A DNA stretch of 64,000 nucleotides from Saprospiraceae bacterium (GTDB lineage Bacteria; Bacteroidota; Bacteroidia; Chitinophagales; Saprospiraceae). This document shows, piece after piece, positions 16,271 to 25,402 of this stretch (positions are counted from its first letter, which is position 1; every line of letters starts with the position of its first letter). The stretch lies in NCBI GenBank assembly GCA_013214355.1, contig JABSSL010000075.1, positions 62,001 through 126,000 on the forward strand, in the 5' to 3' direction. Position numbers and translations under genes: made by a program. Under the pieces are notes generated by a model. That model saw nothing but the letters and a program-made list of their open reading frames with translations. It ran no database searches and was not told the DNA's origin.

Positions 16271-18136
16271 ATGCAGAAAGGAAACATATCTGTACAAACG
16301 GAGAATATCTTTCCTATCATCAAGCAGTTCCTATATTCTGATCAGGAGATATTCTTAAGGGAACTCATATCCAATGCGGTTGACGCAACTAACAAATTAC
16401 GGACACTTAGTTCGAAAGGGGAGTTTAAGGGTGAGATTGGAGATACTACGATCGAAATCATACTGGATAAAGAGAATAAGACATTGACGATCCGTGATAA
16501 AGGGATCGGGATGACGGAGGAAGAAGTACAGAAATATCTGAATCAAGTGGCATTTTCTAGTGCCGCGGAATTCTTAGAAAAATATAAAGACGAAGCCAAT
16601 ATCATTGGTCATTTTGGCTTGGGTTTCTATTCCGCTTTTATGGTAGCGGAAAAAGTAGAGGCGGTAACTAAGTCATACCAGGAAGGTTCCACAGGTGTTA
16701 CTTGGACTTGTGAGGGAGATCCTTCCTACACCATTGATGGAAACGATAAGACCGAACGTGGAACAGATGTAGTCCTGCACATCAGCAGTGATAGTGAGGA
16801 GTATTTAGAGGATAGCAGAATTGAGGAGTTGTTGAAGAAATACTGTCGCTTCTTACCGGTATCGATTAAATTCGGAACGAAAACGGAATCAGTGACAGAG
16901 GGAGAAGGAGATGATGCTGAGACTAAAGAAATTGAAGTTGATAATATCATCAACAATACGGATCCAATTTGGAGAAAGCAGCCAACAGAGCTGACTGACG
17001 AGGATTATCGCTCGTTCTATAATGAGCTGTATCCTTTCAGCCCCGCTCCAATGTTCTGGATTCACTTGAATATTGACTATCCGTTCAATCTGACGGGTGT
17101 TTTGTATTTCCCTAAGTTGGGCAACTCCTTTGAGGTACAGAAAAACAAGATCCAACTATACTCTAATCAAGTATACGTAACCGATGATGTCAAGGAGATC
17201 GTACCTGAGTTTTTGACGCTCCTACATGGTGTGATCGATTCTCCTGATATCCCATTAAATGTTTCACGTTCTTATCTACAGGCAGATCAAAATGTGAAGA
17301 AGATTACGGGGTATATCACTCGTAAAGTGGCCGATAAGTTGAACGAACTTTTCAAGAAAGACCGTAAGGACTACGAATCCAAATGGGGAGATCTGGGTGT
17401 ATTTGTGAAATACGGTATGATCTCAGAAGAGAAGTTCAACGACAAGGCGGAGAAATTTGCACTCCTGACGAACACTGAAGGGGAGTTCTTTACGGTTGCT
17501 GAATACAAAGAAAAGATCAAGGACGCGCAGACGGATAAACATGATAAGATTATCCATTTGTATACCAATAACCCGGTGGATCATGACAGTGCTATTCAGT
17601 CTTGTAAGAATCGCGGCTATGATATACTAGTTCTGGATCACGTAATTGATAACCATTTCTTACAACACTTGGAGCAAAAGCAAGGGGATACCACTTTTGT
17701 CCGAGTCGATTCAGATACCGTAGATAATTTGGTACAAAAAGATGAAACCACGGAATCTGTCTTAAGCGAGGATGAGCAGAATAAAGTGAAAGAGCGCTTT
17801 GAGAAAGTGACTGAGAAGGGTGGCGGTACAATTGTTATGAAGGCCATGTCGCCTGAGGATCCTCCAGTGATGATTACCAAGCCTGAGTTTATGCGAAGAA
17901 TGAAAGAAATGCAGGCGATGCAGGGCATGTCAATGGATGCTTTCCCAGATATGTTCAATGTAGTAGTCAATACCAATCATCCTCTACTGGCTAGCAAACT
18001 GTTGAAGATGAGAAGTGAAGAGAAGAAAGAGAACTTAGTGCAGTATCTGTATGATTTGGCGTTGCTCAATCAGAATATGTTGAAGGGTGCAGATTTGACA
18101 GCCTTTGTTAACCGCAGCCTTGACTTCTTGAAGTAA
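16271..18136 (+). CDS. htpG: Molecular chaperone HtpG (bacterial Hsp90)
   Basis: 621 residues. The N-terminal GHKL ATPase has FLRELISNAVDATNKL (helix with the Mg-binding Asn, ~30-45), IRDKGIGMTEEEV, and the lid GHFGLGFYSAFMVAEKVEA. The middle domain follows (PLNVSRSYLQAD, the catalytic-loop Arg) and the C-terminal dimerisation domain closes at LLNQNMLKG. HtpG is an ATP-dependent cytosolic chaperone for late folding of client proteins. A Bacteroidota feature is the acidic GEGDDAETKE linker-like insert near 218-227. A sigma-54-like box lies upstream and a shared terminator downstream. Confidence 0.97.
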   Translation: MQKGNISVQTENIFPIIKQFLYSDQEIFLRELISNAVDATNKLRTLSSKGEFKGEIGDTTIEIILDKENKTLTIRDKGIGMTEEEVQKYLNQVAFSSAAEFLEKYKDEANIIGHFGLGFYSAFMVAEKVEAVTKSYQEGSTGVTWTCEGDPSYTIDGNDKTERGTDVVLHISSDSEEYLEDSRIEELLKKYCRFLPVSIKFGTKTESVTEGEGDDAETKEIEVDNIINNTDPIWRKQPTELTDEDYRSFYNELYPFSPAPMFWIHLNIDYPFNLTGVLYFPKLGNSFEVQKNKIQLYSNQVYVTDDVKEIVPEFLTLLHGVIDSPDIPLNVSRSYLQADQNVKKITGYITRKVADKLNELFKKDRKDYESKWGDLGVFVKYGMISEEKFNDKAEKFALLTNTEGEFFTVAEYKEKIKDAQTDKHDKIIHLYTNNPVDHDSAIQSCKNRGYDILVLDHVIDNHFLQHLEQKQGDTTFVRVDSDTVDNLVQKDETTESVLSEDEQNKVKERFEKVTEKGGGTIVMKAMSPEDPPVMITKPEFMRRMKEMQAMQGMSMDAFPDMFNVVVNTNHPLLASKLLKMRSEEKKENLVQYLYDLALLNQNMLKGADLTAFVNRSLDFLK

Positions 18137-18156
18137 TTTATTCAATTATTCAATAC

Positions 18157-18197
18157 AAAAAGCGTCTTCTATGGCTTAGTGCTTTGGAAGGCGCTTT
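18157..18197 (-). terminator. Bidirectional terminator between htpG and the anti-sigma gene
   Basis: AAAGCGTCTTC (18159-18169) pairs with GAAGGCGCTTT (18187-18197), with one G-U pair. On the minus strand it is followed by TTTTT, so it ends the sigma/anti-sigma operon; it overlaps the last codons of the anti-sigma gene and also serves htpG from the other side. Confidence 0.7.
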
Positions 18198-18916
18198 AGT
18201 TTAGGGCGCAGTTTCACCAACGCTGCCCGAAATTCTTGCCCATCAGAGGCCTCTAGCTCCTGGACTAACTTCCTGACATAGTCATAATCTTCGGCTTTAA
18301 GGGAGGCTAATATTAGATACCAACTGGCCTTCTCATCATACTCCTTATTGCTGGCTTTCAGTTGTTGGAAAAGCTGAATGGCCTGTTCTGTTTTTCCCAG
18401 TTCTAGTTGTGCTACTCCCATCCATAAATACACCTGATTTTCTTGTGGGAAGTCTTTTACATATCCCTCGAGTAATGTGTAAGCAGCACTAAAGTCTCCC
18501 ATCTGATAGGCCTTTAGAGCAGATTGAAGGGCTTGTTGGGCTGCTGTTTCGGTGGTTCCGCGAAGTTGAACCTTGGTAGGCTGTGGTCTTTCGTAGTAGG
18601 TAGCGAATAGGGATTGGGCATCAGGTTTTGGTCTCAGCCAAATGGCAGCTATGATAATCAAACCAATCAACAGTACAGCAGCTATTTGGTAAGGGAGACT
18701 TATTTTTCCTTTCCGAAAAGGTAGGGATTGAAGTTGTCTAGCATCTTGGGTAGGGTCTTTGCTTTGCGCAAGTCCTTCCAATGCACCATTACACAATGGA
18801 CAATCTATCAAGTGCTCCTCCACTCTACGTCTTTCACGCTTCGATAACTTCCCCGCTCGGTAGGATTGAAGTTCATGTAGACTCAGGCAATCACTCGTGG
18901 TAAATATAGTTTTCAT
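18176..18916 (-). CDS. Zinc-finger anti-sigma factor with periplasmic TPR repeats
   Basis: 246 residues. The N-terminus is a zinc-binding anti-sigma domain: LHELQSYRAGKLSKRERRRV, then EEHLIDCPLC with His35, Cys39 and Cys42 in the HxxxCxxC pattern. One transmembrane segment (~73-92, IAAVLLIGLIIIAAIWL) follows. Residues ~112-210 are tetratricopeptide-like repeats (ALKAYQMGDFSAAYTLLEGYV, YLWMGVAQLELGKTEQAIQLFQQL) that would face the periplasm. It starts 3 bp after the ECF sigma gene, the standard partner. It should hold the sigma factor inactive until a signal sensed outside releases it (inference). Confidence 0.82.
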   Translation of the reverse strand: MKTIFTTSDCLSLHELQSYRAGKLSKRERRRVEEHLIDCPLCNGALEGLAQSKDPTQDARQLQSLPFRKGKISLPYQIAAVLLIGLIIIAAIWLRPKPDAQSLFATYYERPQPTKVQLRGTTETAAQQALQSALKAYQMGDFSAAYTLLEGYVKDFPQENQVYLWMGVAQLELGKTEQAIQLFQQLKASNKEYDEKASWYLILASLKAEDYDYVRKLVQELEASDGQEFRAALVKLRPKLKRLPKH

Positions 18917-18919
18917 AGG

Positions 18920-19519
18920 CTACGACTTATCTTGTTGAATGCCTTCCAATAAGATTTTTAATCTGCGTTTTCCGTTTTGCAAGTAGCTTTTGACCTTCTT
19001 CAGACTCAGGGATGTTTGTTGGCTGATCTCCTTATAACTTTTATCTTCAAAGTAGAATAGCTGCAAACATTGCCGCTGGTAGGGATCCAATTCTTGCAGC
19101 GCAGCTTCTATGGCCTCATCGGAATAACCATACGTTTGGCTTCCCTCTTGGACGGTAGCACTACCTGCTACTGAGCTTCCCGCTTCTTCCCAGTCTAAAT
19201 TATTTTTGGATTGACGATTTTGTGCCCGGATGTGACTAATGCATTGATTGCGAATTACACTGTATAACCAGCTTCTGAAATAGTTGATATTAGCGTCTGG
19301 GCAACGCTCATAAACTTTTTCAACAATGATCATTAGCATGTCTTTACAATCTTCCTCTTGAGAAAGGTATTGTTTGCAGTTGTAATAAATGAGGTGGCTG
19401 TAGCGCTCAATTAGTGCGAAGAAGTACTGATCTTCCTTCGTTTTCTGGAAGGCTCTTAGTAGCTGTTCATCTGACCAATTGGCTAAGCCCTTTTTTGGTT
19501 TTAGCCATCGCAAAGACAT
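18920..19519 (-). CDS. ECF-type RNA polymerase sigma factor
   Basis: 199 residues from the ATG at 19519 (a TTG five codons earlier lies inside a palindrome and is not used). Region 2 spans ~20-95 (FFALIERYSHLIYYNCKQYL, CKDMLMIIVEKVYE, YFRSWLYSVIRNQCISHIR) and region 4 ~140-195 (ELDPYQRQCLQLFYFEDKSYKEI, then LSLKKVKSYLQNGKRRLK). Co-transcribed with its zinc-finger anti-sigma. A palindrome CAATATT-AACA-AATATTG at 19523-19540, immediately before the start, may be a control site. Confidence 0.9.
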   Translation of the reverse strand: MSLRWLKPKKGLANWSDEQLLRAFQKTKEDQYFFALIERYSHLIYYNCKQYLSQEEDCKDMLMIIVEKVYERCPDANINYFRSWLYSVIRNQCISHIRAQNRQSKNNLDWEEAGSSVAGSATVQEGSQTYGYSDEAIEAALQELDPYQRQCLQLFYFEDKSYKEISQQTSLSLKKVKSYLQNGKRRLKILLEGIQQDKS

Positions 19520-19522
19520 ACT

Positions 19523-19540
19523 CAATATTAACAAATATTG
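19523..19540. promoter_or_regulatory. Palindrome in front of the ECF sigma gene
   Basis: CAATATT (19523-19529) and AATATTG (19534-19540) are perfect inverted repeats around AACA, ending 3 bp before the sigma factor ATG. A 5'-end stem-loop or a repressor site are both possible. Confidence 0.35.
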
Positions 19541-19757
19541 ATAAGTAATAATCTCTGTTAGATGATAATTTCTGTGGGAGTGGCTTTAATCGCGAGAAAC
19601 AGGAGGGTGAAATACGGGCAGGGAGCTATTATATTCGAACATCAATAAAGGAAAAAGCAGCGCGGCAAATATCTGAAGTTTCTCTAAGACATGACGGGCC
19701 AAAACTTCGGATGTCTTGCATGGGGGTTCTTCCAAAAAACTTTTGTTCCACAGTACC

Positions 19758-19798
19758 AGACTATGGAGTAAGGTCTATTTGATTTTACTCCATAGTCT
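19758..19798 (-). terminator. 14-bp perfect hairpin after the DUF4837 gene
   Basis: AGACTATGGAGTAA (19758-19771) pairs perfectly with TTACTCCATAGTCT (19785-19798), 12 bp beyond the DUF4837 stop. No T-run follows on the minus strand. Confidence 0.6.
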
Positions 19799-19810
19799 AG
19801 GGCAAGCTGA

Positions 19811-20881
19811 TTAGAATTCTACCGTGGACATGATGAATTCCAACTGTTGCATGAAATTACGTTTCTCTTTACCTGGGGCATACACGAACCCATCTACAAA
19901 AAGGAGTTCCTCTTTCTCTGGGTTGTGGATGAGGTAGCTAATAAAAGCGCCACCCATAAAGTCATTGACCATTTCCCAAATCCCTCTTGCTTCTAGCGTA
20001 TACTTGTTATTCAAGGTTTTTATGCTAGTAAACATGGGAAGATCAATATCATTGATCCGCATGTAGGTGTCGGGAAGCGTGGAAGAAACATAGGCTCTCC
20101 CCAAGGAATCACGAATGGCCTTAATGCCTTGTTTTGACAACTGAGATTGATCAGTATAACCAATCTTCCGAATAAGTAAGTTACTGTTGATGTTATCAAT
20201 CTCTCTACGCATCCAGATTAAGTCTTCGTTGCTAATGGCTAGGTTATAGTCACTAGGAACTCGAATCTTAGTTCCCATCTTATCGGCTACTTCTGCTTGG
20301 ATCGCTGGGTTTTCACCTCCAAAATAGATAGTAGCTTCAATCTTGGCTCTATCCGCCTCTTGCACTCGCTTTGCTACTGCTGGGAAGTTTTTCTTGATAT
20401 TTTCGATCAGGTCATCATCACTGTAGGCAAATTGATATACCAATAACTGATTTTTTGCCCACTTATCTCTGGCTACGGTAGAGGTATAGTTAGGGTCATT
20501 CTTGGCCTTGTCCAATCTTTCTTGCTTCAGATCTGCCTTCATTAACTGAGTGGTCGGTGAGTCATCCTCGTTAAGGTTGCTCAGAAGCATATAGTTCCGG
20601 AATTCCTTACGGATGGGATCTTTATCTAGTTCACCTGGTGTGAATTGCCGTAGATCAAAGATGGGCTCTGGCTGGGGAAGAATAGGATAGGCGGCACCAT
20701 AGTAGTAACGGAGAGTATCTCCCACTGGGCCTTCCCAAATGCGATCATCAGCAATAATGATGATCTCATTCAACTTCCCAAAAGCATTTGGAACGGGAGC
20801 TAGACTACGTTGCATGTCCTCACTGCACGCGGTGAGCAAAAGGGACAAGCTGAGAAAGCTAATGATTTTATAAAGATTCAT
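19811..20881 (-). CDS. DUF4837 family lipoprotein
   Basis: 356 residues with a lipoprotein signal (MNLYKIISFLSLSLLLTACS, Cys at 19). The mature part shows the family pattern: LAPVPNAFGKLNEIIIIADDRIWEGPVGDTL, PQPEPIFDLRQFTP, then ARDKWAKNQLLVYQFA and a second half with WEMVNDFMGGAFISYLI near the C-terminus. DUF4837 proteins are widespread in Bacteroidota and uncharacterised; the anchor suggests a periplasm-facing or surface-exposed location. It stands alone with its own hairpin terminator. Confidence 0.85.
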   Translation of the reverse strand: MNLYKIISFLSLSLLLTACSEDMQRSLAPVPNAFGKLNEIIIIADDRIWEGPVGDTLRYYYGAAYPILPQPEPIFDLRQFTPGELDKDPIRKEFRNYMLLSNLNEDDSPTTQLMKADLKQERLDKAKNDPNYTSTVARDKWAKNQLLVYQFAYSDDDLIENIKKNFPAVAKRVQEADRAKIEATIYFGGENPAIQAEVADKMGTKIRVPSDYNLAISNEDLIWMRREIDNINSNLLIRKIGYTDQSQLSKQGIKAIRDSLGRAYVSSTLPDTYMRINDIDLPMFTSIKTLNNKYTLEARGIWEMVNDFMGGAFISYLIHNPEKEELLFVDGFVYAPGKEKRNFMQQLEFIMSTVEF

Positions 20882-21185
20882 TGAATGTGTTTTTTTAGAT
20901 CACTCCTCTGGTACAGAAGCTTCAACAATTGATTCACTTAAAAGATGAAGTTTGCTTTCATTTTGGTGTATAAGCGCTTGGGATATCTATCTGAAACCAT
21001 GGAATAAATGATCCATGTGCAAGTTACTTTTCGAGGCTACTAAATTAGCACGAACTCCTCGAACTAACGAAGATAAAGCGCTGATTTTATTGGAACATTT
21101 TGAGCAAAGCCTCTGAATGTATAACGATTTGAATAGCAACAAAAGTTTTAAGAGCCTTCGCTTATGACTAGTCTGAATTGTATAC
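20882..21185. other. Spacer between the GT4 gene and the DUF4837 gene
   Basis: 304 bp without a credible gene. A 95-codon minus-strand frame (20987-21274) overlaps the 3' end of the glycosyltransferase in another frame and has no family look. No strong hairpin or promoter is visible. Confidence 0.5.
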
Positions 21186-22310
21186 CTATTGGTAAGCCTG
21201 CAAAATATTATCCCAAATGATGGAAGCTGCTTTCCTCCAACTAAACTTCTGACGTTGCCATCTTCCCTTTTCAACTAAGCTATTTCGAGTAGTTGGAGAG
21301 TTATAAAGGGCTCGCATTCCTTCCGAAATGGACTTGACATCCTTTGGTTCGACCAGAATCGCTGCATCGCCAGCTACTTCGGGTAAAGAAGAAGAGTTGG
21401 AAGTCAGAATAGGAACCTCAGCATGCATAGCTTCTAGCAAGGGCACTCCAAAGCCCTCGAACAAGGAGGGATAGGTTAGGGCAAGGGCCGCTCCTAGAAC
21501 CGCTGAAAGTTGTTCCTCGTCTAGATATCCCAACAAGTGAATATCTGCTCTATGTTGGGCGTTTGTCAGGGCTTGTTCGATGGCTGTAGTCTGCCATGCC
21601 AACCGACCGCCAATGAGTAGCTTGATGGGAGAGGGATTTTTAACCTTAAATTGGTCAAAGGCTTGGATAAGGCGGGCTATGTTTTTTCGGGGGTGGACAG
21701 AACCTAGGTAGAAGAAATAATCTTGACCTTGGCTATATTTTTCCCGGACTCCCTTTTTTTCAGCTTCGTTCAAGGTCCTAAATACGGAACGTACTCCATT
21801 ACAAGCAACCGCAATCTTTGCCTCGGATGTTTGATATGTACGAATGATATCTTGTTTGGTGAACTCCGAAACGCTAATGATTCGTTCCGCTCGCTGCAAG
21901 TACTTAGGCACATAGTGTCGATAGAATACCCTCCCGTGGAACGGTACTTGCTCCGGGTAATGACAGAAAGCAATATCATGGCAAACCATCACCGTTGGGA
22001 CCTTACTTCGCAAGGAACAGTAGCTATCGGGAGAGAGGAAGACATCAATCTTGTGACGCTTTAGTACCGAGGGAATAGCCATTTCAAACCACCACCACCA
22101 AAGTATAGCATGCCGGGCTGGAGGGGCCACTACAACGCCCTCTACATTCTCTGCTGGAATAAATTTGGGGTCAAATGGCCGATCGAAAAGAAAAACGAAG
22201 TGATCATGGGGGTGATTAGCGACTAACTCTTTCGCTATTTCCCAGGTAAACCAGCCAATTCCTTCCAGGTTGTTGCTAAGTAGGAATCGAGTATTGATGG
22301 CAATTCTCAT
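21186..22310 (-). CDS. Family 4 glycosyltransferase
   Basis: 374 residues from the ATG at 22310, which gives the usual start MRIAINTRFLLSNNLEGIGWF. The GT-B fold is clear: VFLSPDSYCSLRSKVPTVMVCHD, ISVSEFTKQDII and VACNGV in the acceptor half; FFYLGSVHPRKNIARLIQAF, then TYPSLFEGFGVPLLEAMHAEVPIL (the Ex7E-type donor site) in the second half. It should transfer a sugar from a nucleotide sugar during polysaccharide or lipopolysaccharide synthesis. It is not within a polysaccharide cluster here; the flippase gene lies 4 kb away on the other strand. Confidence 0.9.
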   Translation of the reverse strand: MRIAINTRFLLSNNLEGIGWFTWEIAKELVANHPHDHFVFLFDRPFDPKFIPAENVEGVVVAPPARHAILWWWWFEMAIPSVLKRHKIDVFLSPDSYCSLRSKVPTVMVCHDIAFCHYPEQVPFHGRVFYRHYVPKYLQRAERIISVSEFTKQDIIRTYQTSEAKIAVACNGVRSVFRTLNEAEKKGVREKYSQGQDYFFYLGSVHPRKNIARLIQAFDQFKVKNPSPIKLLIGGRLAWQTTAIEQALTNAQHRADIHLLGYLDEEQLSAVLGAALALTYPSLFEGFGVPLLEAMHAEVPILTSNSSSLPEVAGDAAILVEPKDVKSISEGMRALYNSPTTRNSLVEKGRWQRQKFSWRKAASIIWDNILQAYQ

Positions 22311-22444
22311 AAGCACGCTAAAGGTAGGAAGCTTGCTGCAGCTAGCAAAGAAATAAACCGAGATCACTTATAGCTCGATGTTTGGATGGCAGAAACGGGT
22401 ATGTAAAAGCTGATCAAACATTGGCGGAGACGATAAAAATGAAA

Positions 22445-22473
22445 TTGAGGACAACTAAAATTTGCTATCTTAG
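22445..22473 (+). promoter_or_regulatory. Promoter of nadB
   Basis: TTG (22445-22447), 18 nt, TATCTTAG (22466-22473), one base off TAnnTTTG; transcription would start about 50 nt before the nadB ATG. Confidence 0.5.
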
Positions 22474-22530
22474 TTTTAAGTTTAAACAAAGCTTGTTGGA
22501 GCACTAATAAAACATTGACAAAAGTAACTT

Positions 22531-24132
22531 ATGAGCAAAACAGATGTACTAATCATTGGCTCTGGTGTGGGCGGTATGTCTACAGCGATCGAAATTGCTG
22601 AACGCAGACCAGATCTTAAGATTACTGTTTTAACAAAAACGAATGACAACGAAAGTAATACACGTTATGCCCAAGGAGGAGTAGCGGCGGTATGGGATCT
22701 GGAGGTAGACTCACACGGTAAACATATTGAGGATACACTGGATGCTGGTGATGGACTTTGCGATGAAGATATTGTGAAAATTGTAGTAGAGGAGGGCCCT
22801 GAGCGTGTACAAGAATTGATCGACTGGGGTGCGCGTTTTGACAAGGACAAAAAGGAGAAATATGACCTGGGGCGTGAAGGAGGGCATTCTGAAAACCGGA
22901 TTCTTCACTATAAGGATCTTACCGGCTGGGAGATCCAGCGGGCTGTGCTTGAGAAGTCGAAGGAGTTTGATAATATCGAAATCCACGAACACTTCTTTGC
23001 CGTAGATTTAATCACACAACACCACCTTGGTCATATCGTTACCCGATTAACACCAGATATTGAATGTTACGGAGCCTATGTCTTGAACAAATCGACAGGC
23101 GAGATTGAGACGATTTTGGCCAAGGTGACGGTCGTAGCTACCGGAGGCGCGGGGCAAGTTTATCGCAATACAACCAATCCTGTTATTGCTACCGGAGACG
23201 GTATTGCTATGGTGTATCGGGCTAAGGGGCACCTAGGAAATATGGAGTTTGTACAATTTCATCCAACAGCTTTGTACAACCCAGCTGGAGAAAACCCAGA
23301 TTTTTTGGTGTCGGAGGCGGTGAGAGGTTATGGTGCCATTCTCAAGAAGCGTGATGGGGCGCCATTTATGCAAAAATATGACAAGCGTGAATCCCTAGCA
23401 CCTAGGGATATTGTGGCGCGAGCCATCGATAATGAGATCAAGATTAATGGGGAGGAATGCATGTTTTTGGATTGCCGCCATCTGGATGAAGAAGGTTTCA
23501 AAGCTCATTTCCCAACGATTTATGATAAATGTGTGAGCATCGGTATTGATCCGATGAAAGATATGATTCCGGTGGTACCAGCTTGCCACTATATGTGTGG
23601 AGGAGTTATTTCGGATGATTTTGGACGCAGCTCTATCCGCAATTTGTATACCTGTGGCGAATGCACGAGCACCGGCTTGCATGGCGCCAACCGCCTAGCG
23701 TCGAATTCACTATTGGAAGCCCTGGTATTTGGTAATCGCATTGCGCAAGACCTCGTCCAGTTGGTAGATGACATCCGTTTCCAAGAGGATATTCCCGATT
23801 GGAATGCCAGAGGAACCATTCAGCCGAAGGAAATGGTCTTGATTACCCAAAGCTGGAAGGAATTGAAGGAAATCATGTCGAGTTACGTAGGTATTGTCCG
23901 CTCCAATGTACGCCTCAAACGAGCCATGGACCGCCTACACTTGCTCCATACAGAAACGGAGGCATTGTACAATCGTACCGTGCTTTCTCCACAACTGTGT
24001 GAACTTCGGAACTTGATTACGATTGGATACCTGGTAACTAAAGCGGCAAGTATGCGCCGTGAAAGTCGTGGCCTACATTATACCACCGATCACCCAGGTA
24101 AAAACACTTTTGTGCAAGAATCAATTTTGTAA
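22531..24132 (+). CDS. nadB: L-aspartate oxidase
   Basis: 533 residues. FAD-binding start DVLIIGSGVGGMSTAIEIAE (~5-24), NTRYAQGGVAAVWD, FVQFHPTALY, HYMCGGVISDDFGRSS and GECTSTGLHGANRLASNSLLEALVFG are the signatures of NadB and separate it from succinate dehydrogenase flavoproteins. The C-terminal helical domain ends with SRGLHYTTDHPG. It oxidises L-aspartate to iminoaspartate, the first step of de novo NAD synthesis. nadA and nadC are not adjacent, so the pathway genes are scattered. Confidence 0.96.
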   Translation: MSKTDVLIIGSGVGGMSTAIEIAERRPDLKITVLTKTNDNESNTRYAQGGVAAVWDLEVDSHGKHIEDTLDAGDGLCDEDIVKIVVEEGPERVQELIDWGARFDKDKKEKYDLGREGGHSENRILHYKDLTGWEIQRAVLEKSKEFDNIEIHEHFFAVDLITQHHLGHIVTRLTPDIECYGAYVLNKSTGEIETILAKVTVVATGGAGQVYRNTTNPVIATGDGIAMVYRAKGHLGNMEFVQFHPTALYNPAGENPDFLVSEAVRGYGAILKKRDGAPFMQKYDKRESLAPRDIVARAIDNEIKINGEECMFLDCRHLDEEGFKAHFPTIYDKCVSIGIDPMKDMIPVVPACHYMCGGVISDDFGRSSIRNLYTCGECTSTGLHGANRLASNSLLEALVFGNRIAQDLVQLVDDIRFQEDIPDWNARGTIQPKEMVLITQSWKELKEIMSSYVGIVRSNVRLKRAMDRLHLLHTETEALYNRTVLSPQLCELRNLITIGYLVTKAASMRRESRGLHYTTDHPGKNTFVQESIL

Positions 24133-24137
24133 TGAAA

Positions 24138-24232
24138 AATGGATAATGTTGAATGAAGAATGTTACTCAAATTATACATTAATCATTCAACACTGTCCAT
24201 TATCCATTCTTCATTCAACATTCAACATTATC
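24138..24232. repeat. Inverted short-word repeat between convergent genes
   Basis: The left arm GATAATGTTGAATGAAGAATG begins at 24142; its complement recurs from 24205 with one extra ATTCAAC unit. AATGGATAATG (24138-24148) pairs independently with CATTATCCATT (24198-24208). The words ATTCAAC and ATTATC are iterated. It sits between the stops of nadB and the AIM24-like gene, so it can form a large terminator-like hairpin for both strands. Confidence 0.65.
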
Positions 24233-24240
24233 AATTAAAA

Positions 24241-25044
24241 CTACCATCCATCTCCGTCTAGCAAATCGCCTAAACCACCAAGTACACTGCCTTCTCCTTT
24301 TGACTTACCGCCATAGTGGCGAGAAGCTGAAACGATCCGGTCTGCGAGTCGACTGAAAGGTAAGCTTTGGATCCAAACGGTTCCGGGTCCTTCCAACTGC
24401 GCATAGAACAGCCCTTCTCCACCGAAAACCATATTTCGGATACCTTTGATCATTTCGATATCATATTTCACATAGCGTGTGAAACCTACGAGACAACCTG
24501 TGTCGATCCGAAGTTTCTCACCTATCTGAAGTTCTTTCTTAACAATGGTTCCACCGGCGTGTAAGAAAGCCATACCATCTCCTTCAATTTTCTGCATAAT
24601 GAAGCCTTCTCCGCCAAAGAAGCCACGCCCCAGTTTACGGCTAAATTCAATGCCAACTGACACCCCCTTAGCGGCACACAAAAAAGCATCTTTTTGACAA
24701 ACGATCTTACCTTCTAATTCAGTAAGATCTAAGGGGATAATCCGACCAGGATAAGGAGCTGCAAAGGATACCTGCTTCTTCCCTTCACCAGCATGCGTGA
24801 AGGCAGTCATGAAAAGGCTCTCTCCGGTGAGCAGTCGTTTACCAGCGGAAAGGACTTTTCCCCAAAGGCCTTTGTTTTGCTCTTGGTGGCTTCCATCCCC
24901 GAATATTGTAGCCAGTTCTATATCCTCGTCCATCATCATAAAACTGCCAGATTCAGCAATGACAGTTTCGTAGGGGTCGAGTTCGATTTCAACAAATTGC
25001 ATTTCTTCGCCGAAGATTCGATAGTCAATTTCGTGTGCTTCCAT
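24241..25044 (-). CDS. TIGR00266/AIM24 family protein
   Basis: 267 residues. The family pattern of beta-strands and glycines is clear: FVEIELDPYETVIAESGSFMMMDEDIEL, GESLFMTAFTHAGEGKKQVSFAAPYPGRIIPLDL, CQKDAFLCAA, GRGFFGGEGFIMQKIEGDGMAFLHAGG and GEGLFYAQLEGPGTVWIQSLPF. AIM24-like proteins are trimeric beta-prism proteins of unknown molecular role (the yeast homologue acts in mitochondrial inner-membrane organisation). There is no signal peptide, so it is probably cytosolic. The SKGEGSVLGGLGDLL tail is usual for bacterial members. Confidence 0.88.
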   Translation of the reverse strand: MEAHEIDYRIFGEEMQFVEIELDPYETVIAESGSFMMMDEDIELATIFGDGSHQEQNKGLWGKVLSAGKRLLTGESLFMTAFTHAGEGKKQVSFAAPYPGRIIPLDLTELEGKIVCQKDAFLCAAKGVSVGIEFSRKLGRGFFGGEGFIMQKIEGDGMAFLHAGGTIVKKELQIGEKLRIDTGCLVGFTRYVKYDIEMIKGIRNMVFGGEGLFYAQLEGPGTVWIQSLPFSRLADRIVSASRHYGGKSKGEGSVLGGLGDLLDGDGW

Positions 25045-25402
25045 ATTGATGATTTTGGTAAGTTGTAACAGCTGAATGGTCTGATAAATAGAATTATCGA
25101 CAGCTAAGAATAACCTTAGAAATGAGAGATGAAAAAAGCCTTAGTGGATTTTTTATTGGTGTCTCATTCCTTAATACCTATTTAATAATGGGTTTACAAT
25201 AAATGGTTTTATTTGCTGCGTAGCGGGATAAATATATCCAGCATTATGCTCCTCTTCCATCTTTTACAGACAAAAGGGGACCTTCTAACGACAAAGATCT
25301 ATACTGTAGCCCTATATACTTTGGCGAAGGCTGTGCAGAGGCATAGCCTTTACTTTTTTACCTTCTTCTATAAATCCCGTGGGCAGTCATAATTACATAC
25401 TT
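25045..25402. other. Spacer between the M42 peptidase and the AIM24-like gene
   Basis: 358 bp. AATGAGA (25121-25127) and TCTCATT (25162-25168) form a loose stem, and AAGGCT/AGCCTT (25327-25350) form another just beyond the M42 gene, neither with a convincing T-run on the minus strand. No gene seen. Confidence 0.5.

Noticed and set aside
20987-21274. 95-codon minus-strand frame between DUF4837 and the GT4 gene
   Set aside because: Overlaps the GT4 C-terminus in another frame and has no family resemblance.
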